DNA of 64,000 nucleotides from assembly GCA_964521625.1 (NCBI GenBank), contig CAZFSM010000014.1:1-64000 (forward strand), written 5' to 3'. This document shows, in pieces, positions 17,386 through 26,152 of this stretch; position 1 is the first letter of the stretch; each line of letters opens with the position of its first letter. The notes below the pieces were generated by a model that was given only the letters and a program-made list of their open reading frames with translations, searched no databases and was not told the origin of the DNA. The stretch is from UBA1444 sp964521625 (GTDB lineage Bacteria > Bacillota > Negativicutes > UBA1444). The translations under genes were made by a program, and so were the position numbers.

Positions 17386-18114
17386 TCATCCGGAAAAATC
17401 AATAACCTGCCCCTTGTGAGTGATTTCTACCGTCGCCAGGCCTGTCCCGGCGACTTTTTCTTTAAACGCCCCGGTTGCAGCAAAATCAGCGCCAAAGTGC
17501 ATCGGCACCAGCAATTTCGGTTGCATTTGCTTGGCAAAATATTCAGCGCCCAGTGCATAATTTTCTTCCAGTCGGCGGTCTACTGGGAAAAAAGCGACAT
17601 CAATCGGCTGCCTCGGCAGTTTCGCCATTTCCTCCATAAAATAGCGGTCGGCAAAATCCCGCTCAGCCTGGGTTTCGCCACTCCAGTGCCACCAGTTCAA
17701 GTCGCCGGCATGAAAAATCGTCAGTCCATCCGCATTGAGCCAAAAAGACACCCCCGCGTCGGTCGAACCGAACGAGTGGACTTCGAGTTTCCCATCCCGC
17801 CATTGTTCATACGGATTCATAAAATGGCATTTTTGCTTGCCGCCTTTAACACGAATATCACTGCTCAAGACATATTGGATTGCCGGATTCGTTTCTGCCC
17901 ATTTTAATATGGCCGCATCAAAATGATCACCATGACTATGCGAGGCAAACACATATACATTTTCTTTTGTCTGCAAAAAATCTGCGGTGATTTGCGGTGT
18001 ACGGTCCATCGAAGGGCAATAGTCAAACAGAAAAAAATGATTGGCCGTCTCCAGCGAAAACCCACTATGCACCAGATAAGTGATTTTGGCCTGCGCTAAT
18101 TCCATTGTCTTCAC
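17386..18114 (-). CDS. MBL-fold metallohydrolase (UlaG-like)
   Basis: A 242-residue metallo-beta-lactamase-fold protein. SHSHGDHFD (residues about 58-66) is the HxHxDH metal motif; FHAGDLNWWHWSG and LLVPMHFGADF supply the later Asp and His ligands. The C-terminal layout fits the UlaG/YtnP-type hydrolases. The substrate is unknown. It is probably co-transcribed with the secreted C39-like protease gene upstream (13-base gap). Confidence 0.85.
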   Translation of the reverse strand: MKTMELAQAKITYLVHSGFSLETANHFFLFDYCPSMDRTPQITADFLQTKENVYVFASHSHGDHFDAAILKWAETNPAIQYVLSSDIRVKGGKQKCHFMNPYEQWRDGKLEVHSFGSTDAGVSFWLNADGLTIFHAGDLNWWHWSGETQAERDFADRYFMEEMAKLPRQPIDVAFFPVDRRLEENYALGAEYFAKQMQPKLLVPMHFGADFAATGAFKEKVAGTGLATVEITHKGQVIDFSG

Positions 18115-18127
18115 CTCTTGTTATTCG

Positions 18128-18817
18128 TTATGGTATCTTCCGCGGTACGGCAACGATATAAACATTGCGGGTAATTTTGCCGGGATTCAGATACTGGGCG
18201 TCAAACCACATATCGAGAAACCGCCAGGCATTAAAAGAAGATATGCCGTCCGGATTATTGGGATTGCCCCAATGGGAGGCCGGGTCGGCAAAAAAAATCG
18301 TGTCCGGTCCCTTGTCCGGCGACTCGTAGGCCGCATGATAGCCGGTCGCCACCACCCAGTGACCTCCCCAGTCAATCCACTCGACAAGTACCGGAATCCC
18401 TTTGTTCAGATAGCTGCGCAAAAGATCCAACGTTCCATCCTGGCCGGCCAGAACAACAAAACCATTGCGCTCGAGCCAATTCACCACCTCTTCGGTAGTG
18501 GTTCCTGGTTGTGGAGACGTCATGTCCCGGGTACCCATTTCCCGGGCAATACGCATTTCCGTTTGAGCTGTCAGTTCCTGTGCCGGCAATACTTTGTACC
18601 AATGCAGCAGTGACATCACCGCTGCCGGGGCGCAGGTATAGTCAGTCGTTTGTTGATAGCCTTTCACGCCAAGCGAAACATACCAGGGATTCGGTTTCAT
18701 TTCATAATAATTGGCAGCCGAAACCGAGCTGGGAGGCGGCGCCGCCAACACAACTCCGCCAGCCATTATTATCATTAAGATTAAACTCATCCCAATAATG
18801 GGTTTCCATTTGCGCAT
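18128..18817 (-). CDS. Secreted C39-like cysteine peptidase
   Basis: A 229-residue protein with an N-terminal signal peptide or anchor (about residues 8-26, ending VVLAA). The papain-like core has the catalytic Cys in TTDYTCAPAAVMSLLHW, the His in DWGGHWVVATGYHAAY and an Asp in IFFADPASHWG. This is the C39-like family of exported peptidases, related to bacteriocin-leader peptidases but without a transporter. In a diderm cell it would act in the periplasm. Its substrate is unknown. A link with the tyrosine-rich protein 10 kb away would be speculation. Confidence 0.82.
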   Translation of the reverse strand: MRKWKPIIGMSLILMIIMAGGVVLAAPPPSSVSAANYYEMKPNPWYVSLGVKGYQQTTDYTCAPAAVMSLLHWYKVLPAQELTAQTEMRIAREMGTRDMTSPQPGTTTEEVVNWLERNGFVVLAGQDGTLDLLRSYLNKGIPVLVEWIDWGGHWVVATGYHAAYESPDKGPDTIFFADPASHWGNPNNPDGISSFNAWRFLDMWFDAQYLNPGKITRNVYIVAVPRKIP

Positions 18818-18854
18818 CGGTTGCCGCTCCTTTTATCGTGCAAGTTTGTTTCTC

Positions 18855-19628
18855 CTATTCCCCCCCGATGACGAAACTGCGCATCGCAATTGACCCATTC
18901 TGGATATCATTACAGCTAAACCGCAGCGACTCTTCCGCTCCCTGCAGCGCCGCGGCATAGAGCATTGGCAGATAATGCTCATCGGAAGGGATTGCCAAAC
19001 GGTAGTCCTGCAATGCTTCGTACTTGATCAGTCGGTCATGTTGACGTTTTTGCAGCAGTTCCTCCATCAAATTGTCAAAGCGTTCCGCCCAGTCACATTT
19101 CTCGCCATACATTGAATCAAAATTGATCCGCGACAAATTATGCACCAGATTGCCGCTGCCGATGATAAGAATCCCTTCCTGGCGCAACGGCGCCAATTTC
19201 TTTCCCAGCGCGTAATGTTCGGCAGGTGAAAGATTTACATCCAGGCTCATTTCCAGGACCGGAATATCTGCCGCCGGGTACATATGCTTGAGCACCGCCC
19301 AGGCTGCATGATCAATGCCGCGTGCGGCATCCAGCGAAACGAGATTGCCGCTAACCTCGCGGACCCGCTCGGCTAGCACGGGTAAACCGGCAGTTTCATA
19401 TTTTACCCGGTACAGGGCCGGCGGAAAGCCATAAAAATCATAAACCGTCGGTGGGGCGGTCGCACTCGTTATATAAGTCCCCCTGGTCTGCCAGTGAGCA
19501 GAGACCACCAATACGGCTGCCGGTCTTGGCAAAATCCGCCCCAGCTCCTGCAAACTGCGGGTATAGGTATTGTCATCGATGATATTCATCGGAGAGCCAT
19601 GACCAATAAACAAGACCGGCATTTTCAT
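18855..19628 (-). CDS. LigB-family extradiol dioxygenase (YgiD/DODA type)
   Basis: About 257 residues. PVLFIGHGSPMNII at the N-terminus carries the first metal His; VVSAHWQTRG the second; ARGIDHAAWAVLKHMYP, IGSGNLVHNLSRI and the late DEHYLPML add the usual conserved positions. YgiD-type enzymes open catechols such as DOPA using a bound metal. The start is placed at ATG 19628, with GAGG eight bases upstream; the longer frame adds residues with no ribosome site. In a strict anaerobe an oxygen-dependent role would be odd, so another reaction is possible. Confidence 0.85.
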   Translation of the reverse strand: MKMPVLFIGHGSPMNIIDDNTYTRSLQELGRILPRPAAVLVVSAHWQTRGTYITSATAPPTVYDFYGFPPALYRVKYETAGLPVLAERVREVSGNLVSLDAARGIDHAAWAVLKHMYPAADIPVLEMSLDVNLSPAEHYALGKKLAPLRQEGILIIGSGNLVHNLSRINFDSMYGEKCDWAERFDNLMEELLQKRQHDRLIKYEALQDYRLAIPSDEHYLPMLYAAALQGAEESLRFSCNDIQNGSIAMRSFVIGGE

Positions 19629-19759
19629 GAACAAAACCTCGTTTCTTTGCTGTTTCACATACAATTATCTTGAGTGTGACAGATACTGTTATCTTTTTCT
19701 CTTTTCAGGTTCAAGGTTCCTGCTTAAAGTTTTCTGGGCGATCCGCATTTCTGTTTGCA

Positions 19760-19796
19760 GAATCAATAAAGGAGCCTGACGCAATGTCAGACTCCT
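19760..19796 (-). terminator. Terminator for the alpha/beta hydrolase transcript
   Basis: On the minus strand AGGAGTCTGAC and GTCAGGCTCCT (19770-19796) form an 11-bp stem with one mismatch, then TTTATTG. It separates the dioxygenase from the upstream aldarate-hydrolase transcript. The rest of 19797-19872 is AT-rich with nothing else recognised. Confidence 0.6.
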
Positions 19797-19872
19797 AACA
19801 TTTTACTCACTTTTTCTATTAATCAAAAATACGCCTTGTTTATTTATTTCCCCTCTCTTTTACCCTTATTAC

Positions 19873-20661
19873 TTATTGCAGGGGAAATTCTCGGCTTAAC
19901 CAGGCCTGAATCAGTTGCGGCAATACATCGATATTTCCGGTGGCAACATGATCGAGTTGCGGCTTTTGCAACATTTTGGGACCAGTATAGTTTTGATAAA
20001 GCGCCTCCGAACCTGCGATCGGCACAGCCAAATCCTCAAGTCCATGAATGATTAGCAGCGGCGTAGCCAGCTTTGTTGCAGCACCAATCGGATTATAGTC
20101 TTGGTCAACCATATCCTTGACGAACTGCGGCTGCAAACTGAATCCTTTGGCAAAAAAGTTGGCGATGGTTTTACCTGCCAGTGATTTCGACCATAACTCA
20201 GGGCCCAGAATGATATCCCGAAAGTTCGCAATTGGATTTATTACCGGCGCAAAAACAATCCGCCCGGCAATATTCTGGTCTGCGGCCTTGTGGGTAAGCA
20301 CGATCAGGCCGCCCAGGCTGTGTCCGTAAAGCAATATCGGCGCAGCAGTAAATTGCGGCTGCACTTTGATCCAGCCGACCACATTGTTTAAGTCCTCTTG
20401 CCAGCCTGCCACAATCGTATCGGTGGCAAACTCACCCTCGCTGTCACCTGAGCCGAGAAAATCAAACCGCAGTGCACCATAGCCGGCCTTAACCAACTTC
20501 TTCGCCAGGTTTAGCGTCAACTGATTGGCGCCGATCTTGTCGCCGGTAAAGCCGTGGCAGCAAATAACCACCGGTGTGTCCGGATTAACAAAAGCAGGCA
20601 GGTGAAGCATTGCCGACAACCGTTTGCCGCGGCTGGGAATCCAGATATGCTCTTTCATCAA
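19873..20661 (-). CDS. Alpha/beta hydrolase
   Basis: A 262-residue alpha/beta-hydrolase fold enzyme. VVICCHGFTGDK is the oxyanion-hole strand, LLYGHSLGGLIVL the nucleophile elbow (Ser in GHSLGG), IHGLEDLAVP the acid Asp and QLDHVATG the His. It resembles acyl esterases of the cinnamoyl-esterase/dienelactone group. It lies 15 bases after the galactarate dehydratase gene on the same strand and may be the last gene of the aldarate operon, perhaps hydrolysing an ester or lactone; that link is inferred. Confidence 0.85.
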   Translation of the reverse strand: MMKEHIWIPSRGKRLSAMLHLPAFVNPDTPVVICCHGFTGDKIGANQLTLNLAKKLVKAGYGALRFDFLGSGDSEGEFATDTIVAGWQEDLNNVVGWIKVQPQFTAAPILLYGHSLGGLIVLTHKAADQNIAGRIVFAPVINPIANFRDIILGPELWSKSLAGKTIANFFAKGFSLQPQFVKDMVDQDYNPIGAATKLATPLLIIHGLEDLAVPIAGSEALYQNYTGPKMLQKPQLDHVATGNIDVLPQLIQAWLSREFPLQ

Positions 20662-20676
20662 ATCAAACCTCCTGGT

Positions 20677-22209
20677 TCAGGTAATCGGCGCCGGATTGAA
20701 CAAACACAGGTCGTTGTGCAGACCCCAATGATCGGCCCAGGTTTGTCGGCGGCCGCTGGCTACATCGAGAATCAGCTGAAAGATTTCCTGTCCGACTGAT
20801 TCAATCGTGGCTTCACCTGTCGCAACAGTCCCCGCATTGACATCGATCAAGTCTGACCACTGTGCGGCAAGTCCACTGTGACTGGCAACCTTGATCACCG
20901 GCGCCATGGCCAGCCCATAAGGCGTGCCGCGCCCTGTGGTGAAAACCTGCAAATGAATTCCCGAGGCCAATTGCTCGGTGCCGCAGACAAAATCGCTGGC
21001 GGGCGTGGCCGCAAAAATCAATCCCCGTTGTGTTGGCTTTTCACCTGGCCGTAATACCTCTACAATAGCACTACTGCCGGATTTTGCAATAGATCCCAGC
21101 GCTTTTTCGACGATATTGGCTAAGCCGCCTTTTTTGTTGCCTGGCGTGGGGTTGGCGCTACGATCGACTTGCCCCAAGTCCAGGTAATGGTCGTACCATT
21201 TCATTTCACGGATTAGCGCCCGCCCCACCTCTTCATTTATCGCCCGGGGTGTCAACAGGTGGATGGCATCCCGCACTTCTGTCACTTCTGAAAACAACAC
21301 CGTCGCACCGGAGCGCACCAACAGATCGGCAGCATAACCGACCGCCGGATTGGCTGTGACACCGGAAAAAGCATCGCTGCCGCCGCATTGCAAACCGACA
21401 ACCAGGTCGGCAACCGGGCAGGTGACCCGCTGACGACGATTGAGCCGTTCCAGGCGTTCCATAGCCATGCTCATGATTGCAGCAATAATCTGTTGGAATC
21501 CCGGCTGATCTTGAATAACGAGAATGTTTTCCCGCTTGTCATCCGGCAACAGCCGTTCCGGCAGCAGTTTTTCGCAGCCCAACCCGACAATCATTACTTC
21601 GCCGCCCAAGTTGGGGTGAGTGGCAAGATTGCGCAACGTTCGGATCGGCACGACCGCTTCCGGTGCATTGATCGCCACGCCGCAGCCGTAACTGTGGTTG
21701 AGCGCGACAACATCATCGACATTGGGAAACCGGGGCAGCAATTCCGCCTTGATCCGCTTCACCGCATAATCAAGCACCCCGGCCACACATTGCACGCTGC
21801 TGGAGATGCCCAGTATGTTCTTGATACCGGCAGTGCCATCGGCATTGCGGTAGCCTTCAAAGGTATATCCGGTTAATGGCGGCAAAGCAGCGGAAGTATT
21901 GTTTGCCAATGGCAATTCATCTAGCTCCGGCGCCAGCGGCAAGACGACCAGCGATTCCTCGATCCAGCCGCCACGCCGAATCGACTGCCGCGCCTGGCCG
22001 ATCACCTCGCCGTAACGAATAATGTCCTGACCGGCCGCAAAATCCGTCAGGGCAACTTTGTGGCCCTGCGGCACGTGTTCGGTCAGAATCAGCCCGTCGG
22101 CAAAATCAGTTCCTGCCGCCAGACCGCCTTCATTGACGATGATTGCTACATTATCCGCGGCATGAACCTTGATATATAGCGGAATTTCATTTCTTGTTCC
22201 GTTTGACAT
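20677..22209 (-). CDS. garD: Galactarate dehydratase
   Basis: About 510 residues, very close to enterobacterial GarD along its whole length. The N-terminal SAF-like part has FYIKVHxxDNVAIIVN-type sequence (here YIKVHAADNVAIIVN), then the catalytic UxaA-type domain with GYTFEGYRNADGTAGIKN, NHSYGCGVAINAPEAVVPIR, GLGCEKL, GLQCGGSDAFSGVTANPAVG and NPTPGNKKGGLANIVEKALG. It dehydrates meso-galactarate to 5-dehydro-4-deoxy-D-glucarate using iron. GGGGAGG before ATG at 22209 fixes the start; the frame extends upstream to 22248 without need. It shares its product with GudD encoded two genes upstream. Confidence 0.96.
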   Translation of the reverse strand: MSNGTRNEIPLYIKVHAADNVAIIVNEGGLAAGTDFADGLILTEHVPQGHKVALTDFAAGQDIIRYGEVIGQARQSIRRGGWIEESLVVLPLAPELDELPLANNTSAALPPLTGYTFEGYRNADGTAGIKNILGISSSVQCVAGVLDYAVKRIKAELLPRFPNVDDVVALNHSYGCGVAINAPEAVVPIRTLRNLATHPNLGGEVMIVGLGCEKLLPERLLPDDKRENILVIQDQPGFQQIIAAIMSMAMERLERLNRRQRVTCPVADLVVGLQCGGSDAFSGVTANPAVGYAADLLVRSGATVLFSEVTEVRDAIHLLTPRAINEEVGRALIREMKWYDHYLDLGQVDRSANPTPGNKKGGLANIVEKALGSIAKSGSSAIVEVLRPGEKPTQRGLIFAATPASDFVCGTEQLASGIHLQVFTTGRGTPYGLAMAPVIKVASHSGLAAQWSDLIDVNAGTVATGEATIESVGQEIFQLILDVASGRRQTWADHWGLHNDLCLFNPAPIT

Positions 22210-22244
22210 AGGATTTCCTCCCCGTCGTAGCTGTTGCAGCAACT

Positions 22245-23555
22245 TCATTCAACAATCGGTGTCAGCAGATTTCCTTCGGCATCAAACTGCAAAACACGCG
22301 GTGTGTCGATTGCCGACAGACCGGCATATTTCCCCTGAACCACATCATTATAATAAGCTTCCGACAACATGATCCGCCCGATATGCAGGCTGTTGGGGAT
22401 ACGAAGGATTCGTACCGCGTCTTTGTCTACGCCATTCAGTGTACGGATGCATAATTGGATGGCTTCTTTGTCGCTATTCAGCACGATGGGAATCATCGCC
22501 GATTTTAATACCGTGCTGGTGATGCAGTTCGGGTACATTTTCTCCGGATCAATTTTGTCAAACAAACGCTTTGTGATGGCGCTGGCCAGACCGACCCCCA
22601 GACCATTCCCATTTGAAATCTCCGAAAGGTCAAGCATGCAGGTTCGTTGAACCTTCAAACCGCCACTGGCATACTCCGTGGAAAACGTGCCGGTAATATT
22701 GGGGTCTACGCCGGTTCCGCTATAGTTTTTGCCAATTTCGTCCACGATAAGCACATCGCCTTCTTCCACCAATAAGCGCGGCATGTTGGCAAAAGCCTGT
22801 TCGAGTAGTTCCGGTTCGCAGTCCAATATCCACTCGCGGGGCACTGCTTCTATTTGGCAGGTTTCGTCATACGCATTTTCCAGACAGGGGACGGCAAACA
22901 GGATGGGGGCTTTGGCTAGAATCACTTTCGTATTCGCCAGCAAATTTTCGGCTATTTTACCCATGCCATCGGTGTGGACGCTTTCCGCCCCGGCTTGCTT
23001 GCCCAGCCCGACGGCCAACATCTTGCAGATGCCGCTCTCGTATTTGCCTCGGAAAGCATTATGCGGCTTGATCCGGCACGACACAATTATTCCGTCCGAT
23101 TCGTAAGCCAGGCGATCGAGAAATACCGGCTTGCCGAGCTCCGATTGCCCCAGCAGGACCGTATCCATACTGGAACGAATCTGGCAGCCCATACTTGCCG
23201 GCGTGATTCCATAGCCGGCCAGCACTTCTGTCTGCCCCTCTGCAGTGGCGCCACCGTGGCTGCCCATGGCCGGTACGATAAAAGGTGTGGCTTGCCGTGA
23301 CTTGACAAAATCGACGATTGCTTTGGTGATAATCGCCACGTTGGCGATGCCCCGGCTGCCGGCCGTAATCGCAATGCGCTTGCCTGGCTTAATTTGGCTG
23401 GCGATCTCCGGCTTTGACAGTTCGGCAAAAATGGCCTGCGGCAGGTCTTGCGGCGAAATGGCTGCCTCGGGGAAACTCTGCCTGGCCCGGAACATGCGGG
23501 GGATTTCTACGCCCTGTAATAGTTTTGATACGCCGCCGCCCTGTATGATGTTCAT
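22245..23555 (-). CDS. Nickel-pincer (LarA-like) isomerase/epimerase homologue
   Basis: 436 residues. The first part (RIAITAGSRGI, PFIVPAMGSHGGATAEGQ) matches the Lar N-domain. Residues equivalent to LarA nickel-pincer ligands seem present: His in GSHGG, His in IKPHNAFRG, Lys in SGICKMLAVG and His in SVHTDGMG. LarA-family enzymes racemise or epimerise 2-hydroxyacids through hydride transfer. Placed between gudD and garD, it could interconvert aldarate epimers before dehydration; this is inference. It starts four bases after gudD without a clear ribosome site, so it is probably translationally coupled. Larger structural genes (larBCE) for the cofactor are not in the window. Confidence 0.75.
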   Translation of the reverse strand: MNIIQGGGVSKLLQGVEIPRMFRARQSFPEAAISPQDLPQAIFAELSKPEIASQIKPGKRIAITAGSRGIANVAIITKAIVDFVKSRQATPFIVPAMGSHGGATAEGQTEVLAGYGITPASMGCQIRSSMDTVLLGQSELGKPVFLDRLAYESDGIIVSCRIKPHNAFRGKYESGICKMLAVGLGKQAGAESVHTDGMGKIAENLLANTKVILAKAPILFAVPCLENAYDETCQIEAVPREWILDCEPELLEQAFANMPRLLVEEGDVLIVDEIGKNYSGTGVDPNITGTFSTEYASGGLKVQRTCMLDLSEISNGNGLGVGLASAITKRLFDKIDPEKMYPNCITSTVLKSAMIPIVLNSDKEAIQLCIRTLNGVDKDAVRILRIPNSLHIGRIMLSEAYYNDVVQGKYAGLSAIDTPRVLQFDAEGNLLTPIVE

Positions 23556-23559
23556 TTTG

Positions 23560-24918
23560 CTAACGAACCAGGCAGGGCCGTTTGGGATCGAACTGCCAGT
23601 CAGGAATCAGATATTGCATCGCCATCGCATCGTCGCGGGCGCCCAGGCAATTGTCCGTGTAGAGTTTGTTGGCTTTTTCGATCTGCGCCATATCGATTTC
23701 GACACCGAGGCCCGGTTTCTCGGGAACCGCCACCATCCCGCCAACAATCTGCAGCGGTTCTTTGGTCAGGCGTTCCTGGCCTTCCTGCCAGATCCAGTGC
23801 GTGTCGAGCGCTGCGATATTGCCCGGCGCCGCCGCGCCGACATGGGTAAACATTGCCAAAGAAATATCAAAATGGTTGTTGGAGTGCGATCCCCAGGTCA
23901 GGCCCCATTCATGGCATAGCTGCGCCACCCGCACCGAACCCTGCAGGGTCCAGAAATGCGGGTCAGCCAGCGGAATATCAACAGAATTGAGCTGCATGGA
24001 ATGACCCATTTGCCGCCAATCGGTCGCAATCATGTTTGTAGCCGTTTTTAGTCCGGTCGCCCGCCGGAATTCCGCCATCACCTCACGGCCTGAATAGCCG
24101 TTTTCTGCGCCGCAGGGGTCTTCGGCATAGGCCAGGACATCCTGCTTGTTGCTGCACAGACGAATTGCTTCCTGCAATGACCAGGCGCCGTTGGGGTCAA
24201 TGGTAACCCGTGCCTTGGGAAAACGCTTGGCCAGGGCGGTCACCGCGGCGATCTCCGCTTCACCGCTCAAAACGCCGCCTTTAAGTTTAAAGTCATTGAA
24301 TCCGTAGTGTTCATAGGCGGCTTCCGCCAGACGGACTACGGCCTCAGGTGTCAGGGCCTCTTCATGACGCAGTCGGTACCAGTCGCTTTTCGCTGTTTGA
24401 TCGCTGCGATAAGGCAGGTCGGTTTTGCGGCGGTCGCCCACATAGAACAGATAGCCGAGCATTTCCACTGCTTTTCGCTGTTGCCCCGTACCGAGCAACG
24501 CAGCCACCGGCACTGCCAGAAACTGACCAAGCAGGTCAAGCAGTGCAGCCTCAATCGCAGTCACGACATGAATCGTAATCCGCAGGTCAAATGTCTGCAA
24601 ACCGCGGCCGGCGGCGTCGCAGTCAGCAAATTGTTGCCGGACCTGGTTGAGGATATTGTTGTAGGTCGCGATGGATTGACCGATAACGAGCGGTTTTGCC
24701 GCTTCCAGCGTTTGCCTGATGCGTTCGCCGCCGGGAATCTCGCCAACACCTGTGTGTCCTGCATTATCCTTTAAAATCACGATATTGCGGGTAAAAAACG
24801 GACTATGCGCCCCGCTGAGGTTAAGCAGCATACTGTCAAAGCCGGCGACCGGAATAACGGTCATCTCGGTAACTTTGGGCGCCCCGCCTGATGGAAAATT
24901 ACCAAGTTGCGGATTCAT
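23560..24918 (-). CDS. gudD: Glucarate dehydratase
   Basis: A 452-residue enolase-superfamily enzyme close to E. coli GudD. KVTEMTVIPVAGFDSMLLNL begins the capping domain; GVGEIPGGERIR, FNDFKLKGGVLSGEAE (the KxK-type base region), TIDPNGAWSL, YAEDPCGAENGYSGRE and ATNMIATDWRQMGH give the metal ligands, and GLTWGSHSNNHFDISLAM holds the catalytic His-Asp region. It dehydrates D-glucarate or L-idarate to 5-dehydro-4-deoxy-D-glucarate. GGGGAG precedes the ATG. Together with GarD it lets both aldarates enter one pathway. Confidence 0.96.
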   Translation of the reverse strand: MNPQLGNFPSGGAPKVTEMTVIPVAGFDSMLLNLSGAHSPFFTRNIVILKDNAGHTGVGEIPGGERIRQTLEAAKPLVIGQSIATYNNILNQVRQQFADCDAAGRGLQTFDLRITIHVVTAIEAALLDLLGQFLAVPVAALLGTGQQRKAVEMLGYLFYVGDRRKTDLPYRSDQTAKSDWYRLRHEEALTPEAVVRLAEAAYEHYGFNDFKLKGGVLSGEAEIAAVTALAKRFPKARVTIDPNGAWSLQEAIRLCSNKQDVLAYAEDPCGAENGYSGREVMAEFRRATGLKTATNMIATDWRQMGHSMQLNSVDIPLADPHFWTLQGSVRVAQLCHEWGLTWGSHSNNHFDISLAMFTHVGAAAPGNIAALDTHWIWQEGQERLTKEPLQIVGGMVAVPEKPGLGVEIDMAQIEKANKLYTDNCLGARDDAMAMQYLIPDWQFDPKRPCLVR

Positions 24919-24943
24919 AATATCGCTCCCCTTATTTAAGCAA

Positions 24944-26053
24944 TTAGTCTTTCACTTGTACAGCCAATTGATCGATACGGCGAATCGCCGCCAGCACACT
25001 TTCTGCCGTTACGGCAAACGGCATGCAGGCCATTGCCGTGGCTTTGGCTGAAGCCTGACAGGCCAGTTGCAGCTCAGTTTCTGACAGGTTGGCGATCTGG
25101 CTCAGCATTGTCGGAATGCCGCAACTCTCGGCCAGTTTGATTTCTTCGCTAATCTCGGCGTTCGACCGATTTTCGAGCGCAAGCAGGCACAGGTTGCCAT
25201 AGCCGACGATGCTGCCATGAGCAACCGCATGGGTAGCCGGAATCTTGGTAAATCCGTTATAAATCGCATGCGCTGCCGCATTACGCAGTTTTTCCCCACC
25301 AAAAATCGATGACAAACCCGCACTGAGGATAATCGCGTCAATGATCGAGTCAAATTCCTCACACAGACGCTGTTCCGCCACCGCTTGCCGGGCAGCCTGC
25401 CCAAAGCGTTGAATGATCTCGTAACAAATCTGTCCATTCATCACAGCCGAAATGGTTAAACTGCTTGGCGGCATAACCGAGGCAGCGGCTCGCAGTTCAT
25501 ACATTTTCGCCAGTGTATCGCCCAACCCGGCAATCAGCCAGGCTACAGGCGTAGCCAGAATGACCGAAGTATCGACAACTACCCCTGCCGGACAATCGTC
25601 CAGGAACAGGTTATCGGCGAATTCGCCGTGATTATTGTACACCACCGACAACGGAGTAACTGCCGCACAGGTTGCAGCAATCGTCGGGATCGTCACCACC
25701 GGTAAATTGCATTTCGCCCCGACGGCTTTGCCGGTATCCAGCGCTTTGCCGCCACCGACGGCCACGATAACATCCGCCTGACACGATAGGGCATCGTCTG
25801 CAAGCTGTTGAATGTTTTCCTGGGAGCACTCCCCGCCATACCAGGCAAATCCGACAATCTCCAATCCCGCCTGCGCGATACTGGAATAGATGCTTACTTT
25901 GGTTTTTGCCAGAGCAGTCTTGCCACCCAAAACAAAAAGCCGAGTACCCTGCGTTTGACAAATTTCCCCCAATGTCGCCAGCGCGCCCGGGCCACGGACA
26001 ACTTTTCCCGGAAATGGCAGTCTGGTAAGTTGCTTTTTCAAACTATCGCTCAA
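24944..26053 (-). CDS. Iron-type alcohol dehydrogenase (GldA/HcxA-like)
   Basis: 369 residues with the glycerol-dehydrogenase layout: VVRGPGAL, VIVAVGGGKALDTGKAVG for NAD binding, PTIAATCAAVTPLSVVY, and metal ligands in LIAGLGDTLAKMYE (Asp) and the two His in THAVAHGSIVGYG. Members reduce 2-oxo acids, aldehydes or dihydroxyacetone. In the aldarate operon it may reduce an aldehyde such as tartronate semialdehyde; this is inference. The start is TTG at 26053 with AGGAGGGG upstream. It lies about 100 bases after tctC, a gap containing a hairpin. Confidence 0.85.
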   Translation of the reverse strand: MSDSLKKQLTRLPFPGKVVRGPGALATLGEICQTQGTRLFVLGGKTALAKTKVSIYSSIAQAGLEIVGFAWYGGECSQENIQQLADDALSCQADVIVAVGGGKALDTGKAVGAKCNLPVVTIPTIAATCAAVTPLSVVYNNHGEFADNLFLDDCPAGVVVDTSVILATPVAWLIAGLGDTLAKMYELRAAASVMPPSSLTISAVMNGQICYEIIQRFGQAARQAVAEQRLCEEFDSIIDAIILSAGLSSIFGGEKLRNAAAHAIYNGFTKIPATHAVAHGSIVGYGNLCLLALENRSNAEISEEIKLAESCGIPTMLSQIANLSETELQLACQASAKATAMACMPFAVTAESVLAAIRRIDQLAVQVKD

Positions 26054-26078
26054 GATACGTCCCCTCCTTGTTGTGGAA

Positions 26079-26114
26079 AGAAGGGCAAAGAGCCGAATGA
26101 CTCCGTACCCTTCT
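26079..26114 (-). terminator. Hairpin between tctC and the dehydrogenase gene
   Basis: AGAAGGG and CCCTTCT arms (26079-26085 and 26108-26114) with an inner GAGTC/GGCTC-type stem, followed on the minus strand by TTTCC. This could be a partial terminator or a processing/stability hairpin that lowers expression of downstream genes relative to the binding protein. Confidence 0.4.
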
Positions 26115-26152
26115 CAGCCAAGCATCTTCCCAATTTCACTTGCAAACGAGTT

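Noticed and set aside
18128..18817. C39-like peptidase as the leader peptidase of the tyrosine-rich protein
   Set aside because: It has a signal peptide, lies 10 kb away with unrelated genes between, and lacks an ABC transporter partner; no sequence evidence links them.
23245..23919. Plus-strand 224-codon frame over the Lar-like and gudD genes
   Set aside because: It is the reverse of two recognised genes and shows no domain.
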